In this document: piece by piece, positions 1-7,069 of the stretch | Position numbering within the stretch: position 1 is the stretch's first letter | How the letters are laid out: every line of letters begins with the position of its first letter | Origin: a virus | Reading direction: 5' to 3' (one strand) | Virus record (IMG/VR): IMGVR_UViG_3300048839_000328 | Span: 1 to 42,456 of that record | DNA length: 42,456 nt | Translations under genes and position numbers: made by a program | Notes under the pieces: model-generated | Seen by the model: only the letters and a program-made list of their open reading frames with translations | What the model was told of the DNA's origin: nothing | Database searches by the model: none

Positions 1-89
1 GTACGACATTCAATTACGCGTCTGATTACAACGCGACTGATCTTGCGACCCTTGGCACCGGCCAGGGCACGCACAACCTGACCAGCCTG
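1..89 (+). repeat. Near-identical terminal repeat, left copy
   Basis: Bases 1-89 align without gaps to 42368-42456 with four differences (positions 16 a/c, 35 g/t, 51 c/a, 71 g/a). Both copies are read in the same frame of the same kind of tail protein; two changes are silent and two alter the protein (Y/S, L/I). This is best read as the overlap of a circular or terminally redundant genome in which the two ends come from slightly different variants. Two tandem paralogues cannot be excluded. Confidence 0.85.
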
Positions 90-845
90 ACCGCCGCGAA
101 TCAGTTCGAGGCTGTGTTGGTCACGGCAGGAACCGAGGACTTGCGGGTGAAGTCCGGTGCCGACCTGATAGGCGCGGGTGTTGCGGATGCGGACATTGCG
201 ACGGACATCCTTGGCAGGACTCGGGACGACCCGCCGACGATAGGCGCATGGGAGGTGCTTGGTGCGGGCGGCGCAACGATCACCCTGACTCCCGACCCGG
301 CTTCCGTCCAGGTCGGCAGCGCCCGCACCTTCACCGCCACCCGCAGCGCCCCGGCCGGCGCGGGCGGCGTGACCTACAACGTCTCGTCCGACAATCCGGC
401 GGTCGCGACGGTGCCCACCCCGCAGTCGCTCACCGAGTCCGATAGCGACCTGACGTTCGATGCCACGGGTGTGAGCGTCGGCACGGCGAACATCACCATC
501 ACCAACGCGGCCGACTCGAGCGAGACGGATACCGTGGCGCTGACGGTCACGGCGCTGACGAAGAAGCTCAAGCTGCTCGCTCACGCCGACGCCCAGGGCG
601 ACTCGGGCGTCGCGGGAGTCGTGTTCGACGCGCCCACCGGATCGAACATCACGGGCCCGAACAAGATCGGCGAGTTCACCGGCAAGACCTTCGAGGCGTC
701 GCTGGAGGGCGGGAAAGCGGTGCTGAAGGTGCCGGTGGCCGACTTCGGCGGCTCTGCGCTCACGACCTCCGACACGCCGGTCGCGCTGGTGCGCAACGCC
801 ACCAATACGACCGGGATCATCAGCTGCACCGTGATCGAGGAATGA
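3..845 (+). CDS. Tail protein, C-terminal part (beta-helix end plus Ig-like domain), partial at 5' edge
   Basis: Open from base 3 in frame to the stop at 845. The first ATG (114) is internal, so this is the 3' part of a longer gene. The opening residues (TTFNYASDYNATDLAT) match the last residues of the gene at 41689-42456, so the two are one gene split by the window edges, about 507 aa if joined. The part up to the DDPPTIGAWE motif is typical of the end of pectate-lyase-like beta-helix phage proteins. It is followed by a Ser/Thr/Val-rich Ig-like (Big-type) domain with ITLTPDPASVQVG near its start, then a final beta-rich stretch. Likely a virion-surface or receptor-binding protein. The domain calls come from sequence pattern; the exact role is inference. 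This half is clearly GC-richer than the half at the right edge. Confidence 0.75.
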   Translation, partial: TTFNYASDYNATDLATLGTGQGTHNLTSLTAANQFEAVLVTAGTEDLRVKSGADLIGAGVADADIATDILGRTRDDPPTIGAWEVLGAGGATITLTPDPASVQVGSARTFTATRSAPAGAGGVTYNVSSDNPAVATVPTPQSLTESDSDLTFDATGVSVGTANITITNAADSSETDTVALTVTALTKKLKLLAHADAQGDSGVAGVVFDAPTGSNITGPNKIGEFTGKTFEASLEGGKAVLKVPVADFGGSALTTSDTPVALVRNATNTTGIISCTVIEE

Positions 846-846
846 C

Positions 847-1110
847 ATGGCCGATGCCTGGTTCCCGATCGACGGCGCCGGAGAGGCTTGCGAAGCCCCC
901 GCAGTCCTGCGCTTCACGCGCCAGGGCTACGGGCGGCTGACGCGCGCCGATGGTTCGCTGATCTCGCGGCACCTGGTGGCCGAGGAAGCCTACGAGCGGG
1001 CGTCGAAAGAGCCCGGCGTGTGCTACTACCAGCCGCCGGCGGTGAAAATCGAGCGGGTCGTCATTACCGCACCTGCGGTCGGTGAGATCGACGGGGGCGG
1101 GGTGCTGTGA
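847..1110 (+). CDS. Small hypothetical tail-cluster protein (87 aa)
   Basis: ATG follows the previous stop by one base, and the gene overlaps the next start (GTGA at 1107), so it is translationally coupled to both neighbours. I do not recognise a family. The sequence has a basic, aromatic middle (RFTRQGYGRLTRADG) and ends in VGEIDGGGVL. The GEIDGGG tail recurs inside the following fibre protein, which suggests shared ancestry or a shared linker. Its position between two fibre-like genes suggests a small virion protein or a fibre chaperone; this is inference only. Confidence 0.65.
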   Translation: MADAWFPIDGAGEACEAPAVLRFTRQGYGRLTRADGSLISRHLVAEEAYERASKEPGVCYYQPPAVKIERVVITAPAVGEIDGGGVL

Positions 1111-2534
1111 GCGTCGCGCCGAGCTGGTTCGACCTCGACGGCTGGTATCTGCTCGAGAGCGAGCCGGTCACCGCCGACTTCGCCGCAGAGTTCGGCGTCT
1201 TCAACGCGGTCTCGCCGGCCGAGCTGACCGTCTCGTTCGACCTCGAGGGCGGCTCGGTCTCGGCCGACTTCCCCGTCGAGTGGGACGCGCTGGCCTCGGT
1301 CGGACCGGCGTCGGCGACGTTCTCGTGGGATGCGCGCGAGGCAATCACCGCCGACCTGGTCGTCGAGTTCGACAACGACGGCACCACGGTCACGGCGGAC
1401 TATCTCGTCTCGTTCGACCTGGGCGGCACGGTCTCGCAAGACTACGCGGCATCGTTCAACCTCGCCGGCTCGATCAGCGCGAGTTTCCCGCAGTCGTGGT
1501 CGATCATCGCCGCGGTGGCGCCGCGATCCTACGCGCCGGCCTGGGACATCCGCAACTCGGTCACGCGCGATCTCTTGCCCACATGGGCCACGATCGCTTA
1601 CGTCGAAGCGGATTTCGCGACCGAGTATTCGATCACCGACCTGAACCCGGTCTCAGCGGACTTCTCGCCGGGCTGGGACATCGACGAGCTCGCGGCGGTC
1701 TCGCGCGACTTCTCGCCGGCGTGGCTGCTCGGGTTCCTGACCGAGTACGAGATTGCCTGGTTCCCGCGCACCGTCGAGGGTGCGGACACCTGGGCGCCGG
1801 GCAGCATCTCGTCGGTCGTCGCAAGCTACACGATCGAGTTCTCGATCGTCGAGGCCGTGAGCGCCGACTTCTCGCCCGGCTGGGAGATCGGCGAGGTGGG
1901 CGAGATCGACGGCGGCGGCGACCTGCCGTTCCCGGTCTCGGCAGACTTCACGGCAAGCTGGGCGACCAGTTCTAGCCCAGAGCGCGACTATACGCCGGCG
2001 TGGGACGTCCTGAATGCGGTCTCGGCCGATCAGGCGATCACCTGGAACACGACCGCCGCGATCACGAAGGATCTGCCCGGGTCCTGGAACATCGCCGCGC
2101 TGCCGGGAACCGTCGCCCGCGACCTGCAGCCGAGCTGGAACATCACCGCCGCGGTCTCGGCGGACCTCTCGCCGACCTGGAACACGGTTCGTGCGGTCAC
2201 GCTGGCCTTCTCGCCGGTCTACTCGATCCTGTCGAACGAGGACATCGTCGGCGTGCGGCCCTACGCGCTGCGGATGGCCGACTATCCGGTCGCGAGCCGC
2301 ACGGCGCGCGTGCAGGTCGTGGTGGGCTCTGGAAGCCCGGCGGGGATCGCCCTGCAGGCGGTTTCCGAGGCGCCCGGCTTCGTCGCGGTGTCGGCCGCGG
2401 CGACGACCGACGCGAACGGCGATGCCGAATTCACGCTCGACTTCCTCGCCGTGGGCCAGTCGACGATCACATTCACCGAGCCGGTGAGCGGGAAGGCAGG
2501 GTACCTGCTCGCGAACGCTCGCGAGACCCACTAA
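1107..2534 (+). CDS. Repeat fibre protein built from about twenty 14-residue units (475 aa)
   Basis: GTG start overlapping the preceding stop. Residues about 19-380 are a degenerate tandem array whose unit reads roughly V-S-A-D-F-S-P-x-W-x-I-x-x-A, for example VSADFSPGWDI, VSRDFSPAWLL, VSADFSPGWEI, VARDLQPSWNI and VSADLSPTWNT. Each unit alternates hydrophobic and polar residues, has an Asp-aromatic pair and ends near a Trp or Phe, as expected of stacked short beta strands. The last 95 residues look like a beta-sandwich (RVQVVVGSGSPAGI to FTEPVSGKAGYLL). The array is interrupted once by GEIDGGGDLPFP. It lies between tail proteins and the lysis genes, so a tail fibre or other surface-exposed virion protein is likely. 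I know no named family; the role is inferred. Confidence 0.75.
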   Translation: MSVAPSWFDLDGWYLLESEPVTADFAAEFGVFNAVSPAELTVSFDLEGGSVSADFPVEWDALASVGPASATFSWDAREAITADLVVEFDNDGTTVTADYLVSFDLGGTVSQDYAASFNLAGSISASFPQSWSIIAAVAPRSYAPAWDIRNSVTRDLLPTWATIAYVEADFATEYSITDLNPVSADFSPGWDIDELAAVSRDFSPAWLLGFLTEYEIAWFPRTVEGADTWAPGSISSVVASYTIEFSIVEAVSADFSPGWEIGEVGEIDGGGDLPFPVSADFTASWATSSSPERDYTPAWDVLNAVSADQAITWNTTAAITKDLPGSWNIAALPGTVARDLQPSWNITAAVSADLSPTWNTVRAVTLAFSPVYSILSNEDIVGVRPYALRMADYPVASRTARVQVVVGSGSPAGIALQAVSEAPGFVAVSAAATTDANGDAEFTLDFLAVGQSTITFTEPVSGKAGYLLANARETH

Positions 2535-2554
2535 CCCGGCAAGGAGGCCCCCAC

Positions 2555-3049
2555 GTGCGAACCCCGATCGAATGGATGCGCGAATTTCACGCCTGCGAGC
2601 ACTGGAAGGCCCACATCCTCATGGCCGCGGGCGCGGTCGCCGTCGTCACCTATTCGATGCGCTGGTGGCTGTTCGTCTTTGCCCAGATCCTGCCGGTGGA
2701 TTCCTGGGCGGCCGACAAGGTGCAGATCGCCGTGGCGATGTCGGCTTGGCACTTCACTCTGACGGCTGCCGCGGCCGCGCTCGGCGGGGTGACGAGCTTC
2801 TTTCACGAGGTGAAAACGGATCCGACCAAACTGCGGATTCCCAACGCGCTCGGGCACATGTTCGCCGCGCAGTCCGCGGGCCTGGGCGCCTACCTCTGGG
2901 CGATCGAATCATCGTGGTCCGAACCGCTGGCGATCTTCGCCTGCCTAATTTGCGGGTGGTCGGGCAACAAGTTCTTCCAGGTCGTCTCGGACCTGTTCCT
3001 GAGTCGCATCGGCGTGGCACCGGCTGGCGTCGACGACCGGAGGCTCTGA
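2555..3049 (+). CDS. Holin-like membrane protein (164 aa)
   Basis: Starts at GTG 2555, eight bases after a strong AAGGAGG ribosome site. The protein has several hydrophobic stretches: residues about 18-42 (AHILMAAGAVAVVTY and following), about 52-78, and one or two near 95-135 (LGAYLWAI and IFACLICGW). It is immediately followed by an amidase endolysin and spanins, the usual order of a phage lysis cassette. The likely role is to permeabilise the inner membrane so the endolysin reaches the wall at lysis. The holin call rests on topology and position; no specific holin family motif is visible. Confidence 0.7.
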   Translation: MRTPIEWMREFHACEHWKAHILMAAGAVAVVTYSMRWWLFVFAQILPVDSWAADKVQIAVAMSAWHFTLTAAAAALGGVTSFFHEVKTDPTKLRIPNALGHMFAAQSAGLGAYLWAIESSWSEPLAIFACLICGWSGNKFFQVVSDLFLSRIGVAPAGVDDRRL

Positions 3050-3050
3050 C

Positions 3051-3599
3051 GTGACGATGGTGGTGGGCATCGACCCAGGCCACGGCATGGCCTCGAGGGC
3101 CTGGGGCCAGTTCGACCCCGGCGCGGTCTATGACGGCATCCGGGAGGCGGACGTCGTGCTGGCGGTGGCCCATCACCTGCGCGATGAGTGCCTTTCTCGC
3201 GGCTGGAGCGTGGCCATGACCCGGCGCGACAACGACGAACCATCGGCGCTGCGCTACCGGGTCGGCAAGCTGCGCAATGCTGGCGCAGACTGCATCGTGA
3301 GCCTGCACTGCAACGCTGCCGAGTCGCCGCAGGCCCACGGCACCGAGACGCTGCACGCGGGCTATGAGTGGGTCGCGGCCACGGTGAACAAGCGCGTGTG
3401 CGGCGCGCTGGGCACGCGCAATCGTGGCGCGAAGCACCGGTCGGATCTGGCCATCCTGCGCTACGAGCGCATCGCGATCTTGGTCGAGCTGGCGTTCCTG
3501 TCCAACGAGCGCGAGCGCGCGATCCTGACCGATGCGCGCTGCCAGCGCGAGGCGGCGATTGCGATTGCGGCCGGGCTGGCCGAGACGGTGCGGCGATGA
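3051..3599 (+). CDS. N-acetylmuramoyl-L-alanine amidase endolysin (Amidase_3 type)
   Basis: 182 aa from GTG 3051 (ATG 3057 is also possible). It shows the zinc amidase signature: GIDPGHG near the N-terminus (His11), Glu32 in DGIREADVV, His86 in SLHCNAA and the catalytic Glu146 in VELAFLSN. This family cuts the amide bond between muramic acid and the peptide stem of peptidoglycan. No signal peptide is seen, so export probably depends on the upstream holin-like protein. The stop overlaps the ATG of the Rz-like gene. Length fits a single-domain phage amidase without a separate wall-binding domain. Confidence 0.92.
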   Translation: MTMVVGIDPGHGMASRAWGQFDPGAVYDGIREADVVLAVAHHLRDECLSRGWSVAMTRRDNDEPSALRYRVGKLRNAGADCIVSLHCNAAESPQAHGTETLHAGYEWVAATVNKRVCGALGTRNRGAKHRSDLAILRYERIAILVELAFLSNERERAILTDARCQREAAIAIAAGLAETVRR

Positions 3600-3991
3600 T
3601 CCCTCGCGCCTGGCTCTATCTCGGCGCCGCCGGCGTGCTGATCGCGGCCCTGGCCTGGTCGCACGGCGCGGCATACCGTCGGGGCGTGGCGGGCGAGCGG
3701 GCGAGCTGGCAGGCGGTTGAGCAGGCCCGGGTCGACGCGATCAACGCCGAGCGGTTCGAGCAGGCGAGGAAGCTGGACAAGCTGCACGTCGAGATTGAGG
3801 TGCTGCGGGCTCGGCCCGAGCGGGTGCGGACGGTCATCAGGGAGGTGAAGGTCCATGCGGATGCTGATTGTTCCAGCCTTCCTGGCTCTTGGCGGTTGCT
3901 TTGGGACGCCGCAGCCGATCCTGGTCCGGCCGGCGCCGCCGCCACCGTGGACGATGCAGGCTTGCCAGCCGTGGCCGGCGATCGGCGGTGA
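3596..3991 (+). CDS. Rz-like inner-membrane spanin
   Basis: 131 aa; ATG 3596 overlaps the amidase stop. One N-terminal transmembrane helix (WLYLGAAGVLIAALAW) is followed by a charged, helical periplasmic region rich in Glu, Arg and Lys (residues about 35-85), as in Rz proteins. A second, lipoprotein-encoding frame (3855-4115) starts inside this gene, which is the classic embedded Rz/Rz1 arrangement. Together they would link inner and outer membranes and fuse them in the last step of lysis. Their presence shows a Gram-negative host. Confidence 0.85.
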   Translation: MIPRAWLYLGAAGVLIAALAWSHGAAYRRGVAGERASWQAVEQARVDAINAERFEQARKLDKLHVEIEVLRARPERVRTVIREVKVHADADCSSLPGSWRLLWDAAADPGPAGAAATVDDAGLPAVAGDRR

Positions 3992-4115
3992 AGGCCGCGT
4001 GCCGCTGGAGGATGCCGCGCAGGCGGTCAGATCCGCGGCGGTGGCTCATTCGGACTGCCAGGCGCGGCACGAGGGATTGATTCGCTACGTCACAGATGTG
4101 GTGCAGCCGAAGTAG
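3855..4115 (+). CDS. Rz1-like outer-membrane lipoprotein spanin, nested in Rz frame
   Basis: 86 aa in a different frame, beginning inside the Rz-like gene and running 124 bases past its stop. ATG 3855 follows a GGAGGTG site. The N-terminus is a short lipoprotein signal ending in LGGC (Cys15), then a proline-rich segment (ILVRPAPPPPW), both typical of Rz1 proteins. It is longer than lambda Rz1 because it carries a C-terminal helical extension. Expected to sit on the inner face of the outer membrane and bind the Rz partner. Confidence 0.85.
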   Translation: MRMLIVPAFLALGGCFGTPQPILVRPAPPPPWTMQACQPWPAIGGEGRVPLEDAAQAVRSAAVAHSDCQARHEGLIRYVTDVVQPK

Positions 4116-4130
4116 TTGGTGAGGGACTTC

Positions 4131-4162
4131 CCCGGGCGGCGGTGCGGTCGCCCGGGTTTTTT
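4131..4162 (+). terminator. Rho-independent terminator after lysis cassette
   Basis: An 8-bp perfect stem CCCGGGCG / CGCCCGGG with a 10-base loop is followed by a run of six T. It lies 15 bases after the Rz1-like stop and would end late rightward transcription. Confidence 0.88.
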
Positions 4163-4174
4163 CCTCGCTCAAAG

Positions 4175-4230
4175 GTGTCTCCTCCGGTCGTTCGCGACCT
4201 TAGCCTCGGCCTTCGGGCCGGGGCTTTTTC
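4175..4230 (+). terminator. Second terminator with conserved upstream hairpin (two-hairpin element, copy 1)
   Basis: The sequence GTGTCTCCTCCGGT leads into a small hairpin (GGTCG-ttcg-CGACC). A 10-bp hairpin follows (AGCCTCGGCC-ttcg-GGCCGGGGCT, one G-U pair) and ends in TTTTT. The same lead sequence, small hairpin and terminator order occur at 26622-26677 with different loop and stem bases. It lies at the convergent end of the late operon and the integrase gene. Likely a second barrier to read-through, or a structured 3' RNA. Confidence 0.85.
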
Positions 4231-5761
4231 ATGCCGCCCGCCGGCGCAGGACGGCCACCGGAGCTGCCCAGCGTACCGGGGTCATTTCCGATCCCCTACG
4301 GGACGCCAGAATTTCCCCACCTAGCCGGTACTCGATCCGGCAGGTGAGGGTTTCGGGTTCGAGCACGATGCGCTCGACCATTTCGGCCAGCACCGGCCGG
4401 ACTTCCTCGCCTTCCAGCCCCTGCCGCAGCGTGCGCAACGCCGCGCGCACGTCGGCCACGCTGATCGTGGCCACCGCCTGCGCCTGGTCCTGACGCCGCC
4501 GCAGCTCGGCCAGTTTGCCCGTCACCGTTTCCCGCTCGTCCTCGAGGTCCGCCACCCTGCGCAGGATCGGCGCAGGATCGTCCATCTTGGCGGCCAGGTC
4601 GATGGTCCGGGCGATCTGGTGCGACAGGCCCGCCAGGCGCTTCTCCAGCCCGGCCACCGTCCGGCCGTCGACCGGCTCGGCGATGGCATCGCGCATCGCG
4701 GCCGCTATCCGGGCCGCCACGGCCTCGTCGTCGAGGTCGTCGAACACCTGGGCCAGCACCGCCTCGTCGACGCGCCTGCACGCGATCCTGGCCCCCTTGC
4801 CGAGCCGGTAGAAGCCGCCCGAGTCGCCGGCCCACTGCCGGCCGTCCGGGGCCACCAGCAGGCCTGTGAGCAGGTAGTGTCTGGCATCCCGGCGGGTGTG
4901 GGTCGCGCGCTGCGTCTCGAGCTGCCGAAGGATCGCCTCGGCCTCGTCGTCAGAGATTATGGGGTCGTGCGTGCCGCGCTGGATCACCCACTCCGATCGT
5001 GGCCGCCGGCGCTCGCCGGTCTTGCTGGCCCCGCCCTCGCGCTCGGCGTGCATGTTCCAGACCGTGTGCCCGGCATAGGTGAGCGCCTGCCACTCCATCC
5101 CGTTCAGGCTCGACGCCGGCCAGTCGATGCCCAGGCGCTCGAGAATCCGGCCGCGCATGTCGCCGGCGGCCCGGGCCCGTAGGTAGGCGGCCACCCGGTC
5201 GGCCTCGTCGTCGGGCACCAGCTTGGACTTCATCACCGGGGTCCCGTCGCGGATCGCGCCGGTGCCGTGGTATTCCAGCCGGTAGCCGCGCGGCGCGCGC
5301 CCGCCGGCCCGCCACCCCTGCCGGACGTTCTCTGCCATGCCGGCCAGCCCCTTCTGCCTGCTGGTGAGGCTGTGCCACTCGTCCATCGCCCGAAGGATGG
5401 ACTTGAGCAGGGTCATCGTGATCGGGTCGGCGTCGGGCACCGCCTTGAACAGCAGCTTCACGCCGGCCCGCTCGCATTCCTGCTCGAAGATCAGGGCCAG
5501 CATCTGCCGGCGGGCGATCCGGGCGGTGTCGAGCGCGAGCAGGTGTTCCCAGGCGCGGGCCCGGTCGCGCAGGTCGCGCAGCAGGCGCTGGAAGGCAGGC
5601 CGGTCGTCATCCTTGCCGGACTCCACCGCGTCGGCGTACTCGGCGACGATCACCAGGCCGCGCTGGGCGGCCAGTTCATGCAGGGCGCGGCGCTGCGCGT
5701 CAATCGAGACGTCGCTGCGGTCCTTCGAGCTGCGCAGGTACGCTGCGGCTCTGTTGCTCAT
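4229..5761 (-). CDS. Large serine recombinase (phage integrase)
   Basis: 510 aa; ATG 5761 has a GGAGG site eight bases upstream. The N-terminal resolvase domain shows Y-L-R-S-S (Ser12 as nucleophile), VSIDAQRRAL, then DTARIARRQ and the long helix that follows. A recombinase domain (RQGWRAGGRAPRGYRLEY) comes next. The C-terminal third is a zinc-ribbon-like region and coiled coil ending in an Arg-rich tail. Members of this family integrate and excise phage genomes at short attP/attB sites. In the zinc-ribbon region (ARHYLLTGLLVAPDGRQW to ARIACRRVDE) the usual paired cysteines are missing except one. It is the last gene of the leftward operon. attP would be expected nearby, but I could not identify it. 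Confidence 0.92.
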   Translation of the reverse strand: MSNRAAAYLRSSKDRSDVSIDAQRRALHELAAQRGLVIVAEYADAVESGKDDDRPAFQRLLRDLRDRARAWEHLLALDTARIARRQMLALIFEQECERAGVKLLFKAVPDADPITMTLLKSILRAMDEWHSLTSRQKGLAGMAENVRQGWRAGGRAPRGYRLEYHGTGAIRDGTPVMKSKLVPDDEADRVAAYLRARAAGDMRGRILERLGIDWPASSLNGMEWQALTYAGHTVWNMHAEREGGASKTGERRRPRSEWVIQRGTHDPIISDDEAEAILRQLETQRATHTRRDARHYLLTGLLVAPDGRQWAGDSGGFYRLGKGARIACRRVDEAVLAQVFDDLDDEAVAARIAAAMRDAIAEPVDGRTVAGLEKRLAGLSHQIARTIDLAAKMDDPAPILRRVADLEDERETVTGKLAELRRRQDQAQAVATISVADVRAALRTLRQGLEGEEVRPVLAEMVERIVLEPETLTCRIEYRLGGEILASRRGSEMTPVRWAAPVAVLRRRAA

Positions 5762-5885
5762 CGGTCACTACCTCCAGCCGGGGGCGCTGCTTTCGGTCGA
5801 GCAGCAGCCGAGCCAGCAAGGATAGCGCCTCGGGCTTTCCGACGGTCTGGACGGCGATCGGCGAGGGCTGGCGGCGAGCGGTCAT
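5700..5885 (-). CDS. Small hypothetical ORF overlapping integrase start (61 aa)
   Basis: Begins nine bases after the stop of the 284-aa gene and overlaps the integrase start by 62 bases in another frame. The middle (EALSLLARLLLDRKQRPRL) looks like a helix, and the whole is basic. The DNA upstream of the integrase would otherwise be a gap in a gene-dense operon, and the gene would place the integrase ribosome site inside a translated region. The ribosome site of this ORF is weak. It may be a real small protein or only a leader ORF; no function assigned. Confidence 0.4.
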   Translation of the reverse strand: MTARRQPSPIAVQTVGKPEALSLLARLLLDRKQRPRLEVVTDEQQSRSVPAQLEGPQRRLD

Positions 5886-5894
5886 GGCAGGTCG

Positions 5895-6749
5895 TCAGCG
5901 GTCAGCAGCATCGCTCTTGTCGTTCGCGCTCAGTCGAACATGCAGGCCATCAACATCGAACTCGGTGACCCCGCGAAAGTGGTCCCGCACGTCATGCAGG
6001 TTCCCCTTTGTGGATCGACGAGCGTGCCCGATGACGTGATGCAGGATCGCCCGGCGCCGTCCGGCTCCCGTCATTGGTCCGTCCCGCATGGAAAACAAGG
6101 GTTTCTGCGCTCCCATCGGGATCGGCGCGATGATCGTGTTGTGGTCCGTCAGTTCGCACCGGATCGCGCCTGATCTATTGCAATCCTCGATCACAGAAGC
6201 GGCCATGACGAGCGCAACGCCTTCCGGTCCTGCCTGATGGGGGGAACCGCTTGATCCGACGATGATCGTTTGCACCGGATGACCATGCTTATCAACGGCT
6301 GCAATCCTTCGGTTATAGACATTGCGGCCATCATTGAAAACCTCTCGGTAGTGGTATTCGTAGATGCTGCTACCGGGCTTTGCAACCCAGACTCCACGCG
6401 GTACTTTATTCAGCCTTCGGAACCCGAGCCACTTCAGTCGGTCGCTGCTTATCATCACGACCTCTGCGCATCGCCCGATCGTTTCGGCGGGGTGGTTCAC
6501 CAGATAGTCGCTGTGGATCGCTACAAGACGATCTTCGTCAACCATGTCGAATGTGTAGGCCCGTTCTGGTGACATCACGTCGAAGCGCAACCGTACCCCT
6601 GCATCGCATTCTTCGTAGACCGCCCCGTCGGACGATCTACGAATTCCGCCGGATTCGATCCAATGGGCATCCTCAGTGTCTGCGAACATGAGTTTTGCCA
6701 AGAGGTCGATAGGATCGAACTTGGCCTCGATGGTCGATTCTGTTTTCAT
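5895..6749 (-). CDS. Hypothetical protein (284 aa)
   Basis: ATG 6749 follows a GGAGGGAAGG ribosome site that also encodes the end of the upstream gene (ATGA overlap). I do not recognise the family. The protein is soluble-looking, mixed alpha/beta, with GVRLRFDVMSPERAYTF near the start and VIGHARRSTKGNLHDVRDHFRG near the end. It is somewhat AT-richer than neighbouring genes, suggesting separate acquisition. It ends in SDAADR, close to the DAADRREG tail of the next gene upstream. Accessory early gene; no function assigned. Confidence 0.7.
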   Translation of the reverse strand: MKTESTIEAKFDPIDLLAKLMFADTEDAHWIESGGIRRSSDGAVYEECDAGVRLRFDVMSPERAYTFDMVDEDRLVAIHSDYLVNHPAETIGRCAEVVMISSDRLKWLGFRRLNKVPRGVWVAKPGSSIYEYHYREVFNDGRNVYNRRIAAVDKHGHPVQTIIVGSSGSPHQAGPEGVALVMAASVIEDCNRSGAIRCELTDHNTIIAPIPMGAQKPLFSMRDGPMTGAGRRRAILHHVIGHARRSTKGNLHDVRDHFRGVTEFDVDGLHVRLSANDKSDAADR

Positions 6750-7069
6750 CCTTCCCTCCGGTCAGCAGCATCGCCGATCCCGTCCAGCGTCTCGATCATC
6801 TGGTCGCACGCTGCGTCCGCTGCCTGTGAATCGAGCCGGCCGATCAGGTCGATCATCTGGTCAACTGCGCCCCTGATCGCCGGCCATTTGTCCGCGTCGA
6901 TTAGGACGGCGTTTCGGCCAGCCTCACCGATCTGGCCGACCTGCACCAGCTCGACGAACGCCCCCGATGCCTCGTCCTGCATTTCGACGTGAGTAGCCAT
7001 TTCCGAATAGATCGGCTCGCCTTCGGGGACGACGGTCAGGCGGGTGGTGATGATGTCGTACTGCTTCAT
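6746..7069 (-). CDS. Hypothetical accessory protein (107 aa)
   Basis: ATG 7069 overlaps the stop of the preceding gene within the repeated junction GGAGGGAAGGATGA. The C-terminal half is helical and acidic (VDQMIDLIGRLDSQAADAACDQMIETLDGIGDAADRREG). The terminal RREG comes from the shared junction sequence. No known domain is recognised. Small early phage proteins of this type are often host- or defence-directed, but nothing here shows a function. Confidence 0.65.
   Translation of the reverse strand: MKQYDIITTRLTVVPEGEPIYSEMATHVEMQDEASGAFVELVQVGQIGEAGRNAVLIDADKWPAIRGAVDQMIDLIGRLDSQAADAACDQMIETLDGIGDAADRREG

Noticed and set aside
1-89. Terminal near-repeat as template/variable repeat of a diversity-generating retroelement, as in BPP-1
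   Set aside because: The four differences are not confined to adenines of either copy, and no reverse transcriptase (YxDD-type) gene is present in any frame.
1653-2531. 292-codon minus-strand frame opposite the repeat fibre
   Set aside because: Arg/Asp/Gly-rich shadow of the repeats; no start context or motif.
4116-4493. Plus-strand ORF running through both terminators into the integrase
   Set aside because: It crosses two strong terminators and lies antisense to the integrase; the product is Arg/Ser-rich low complexity.
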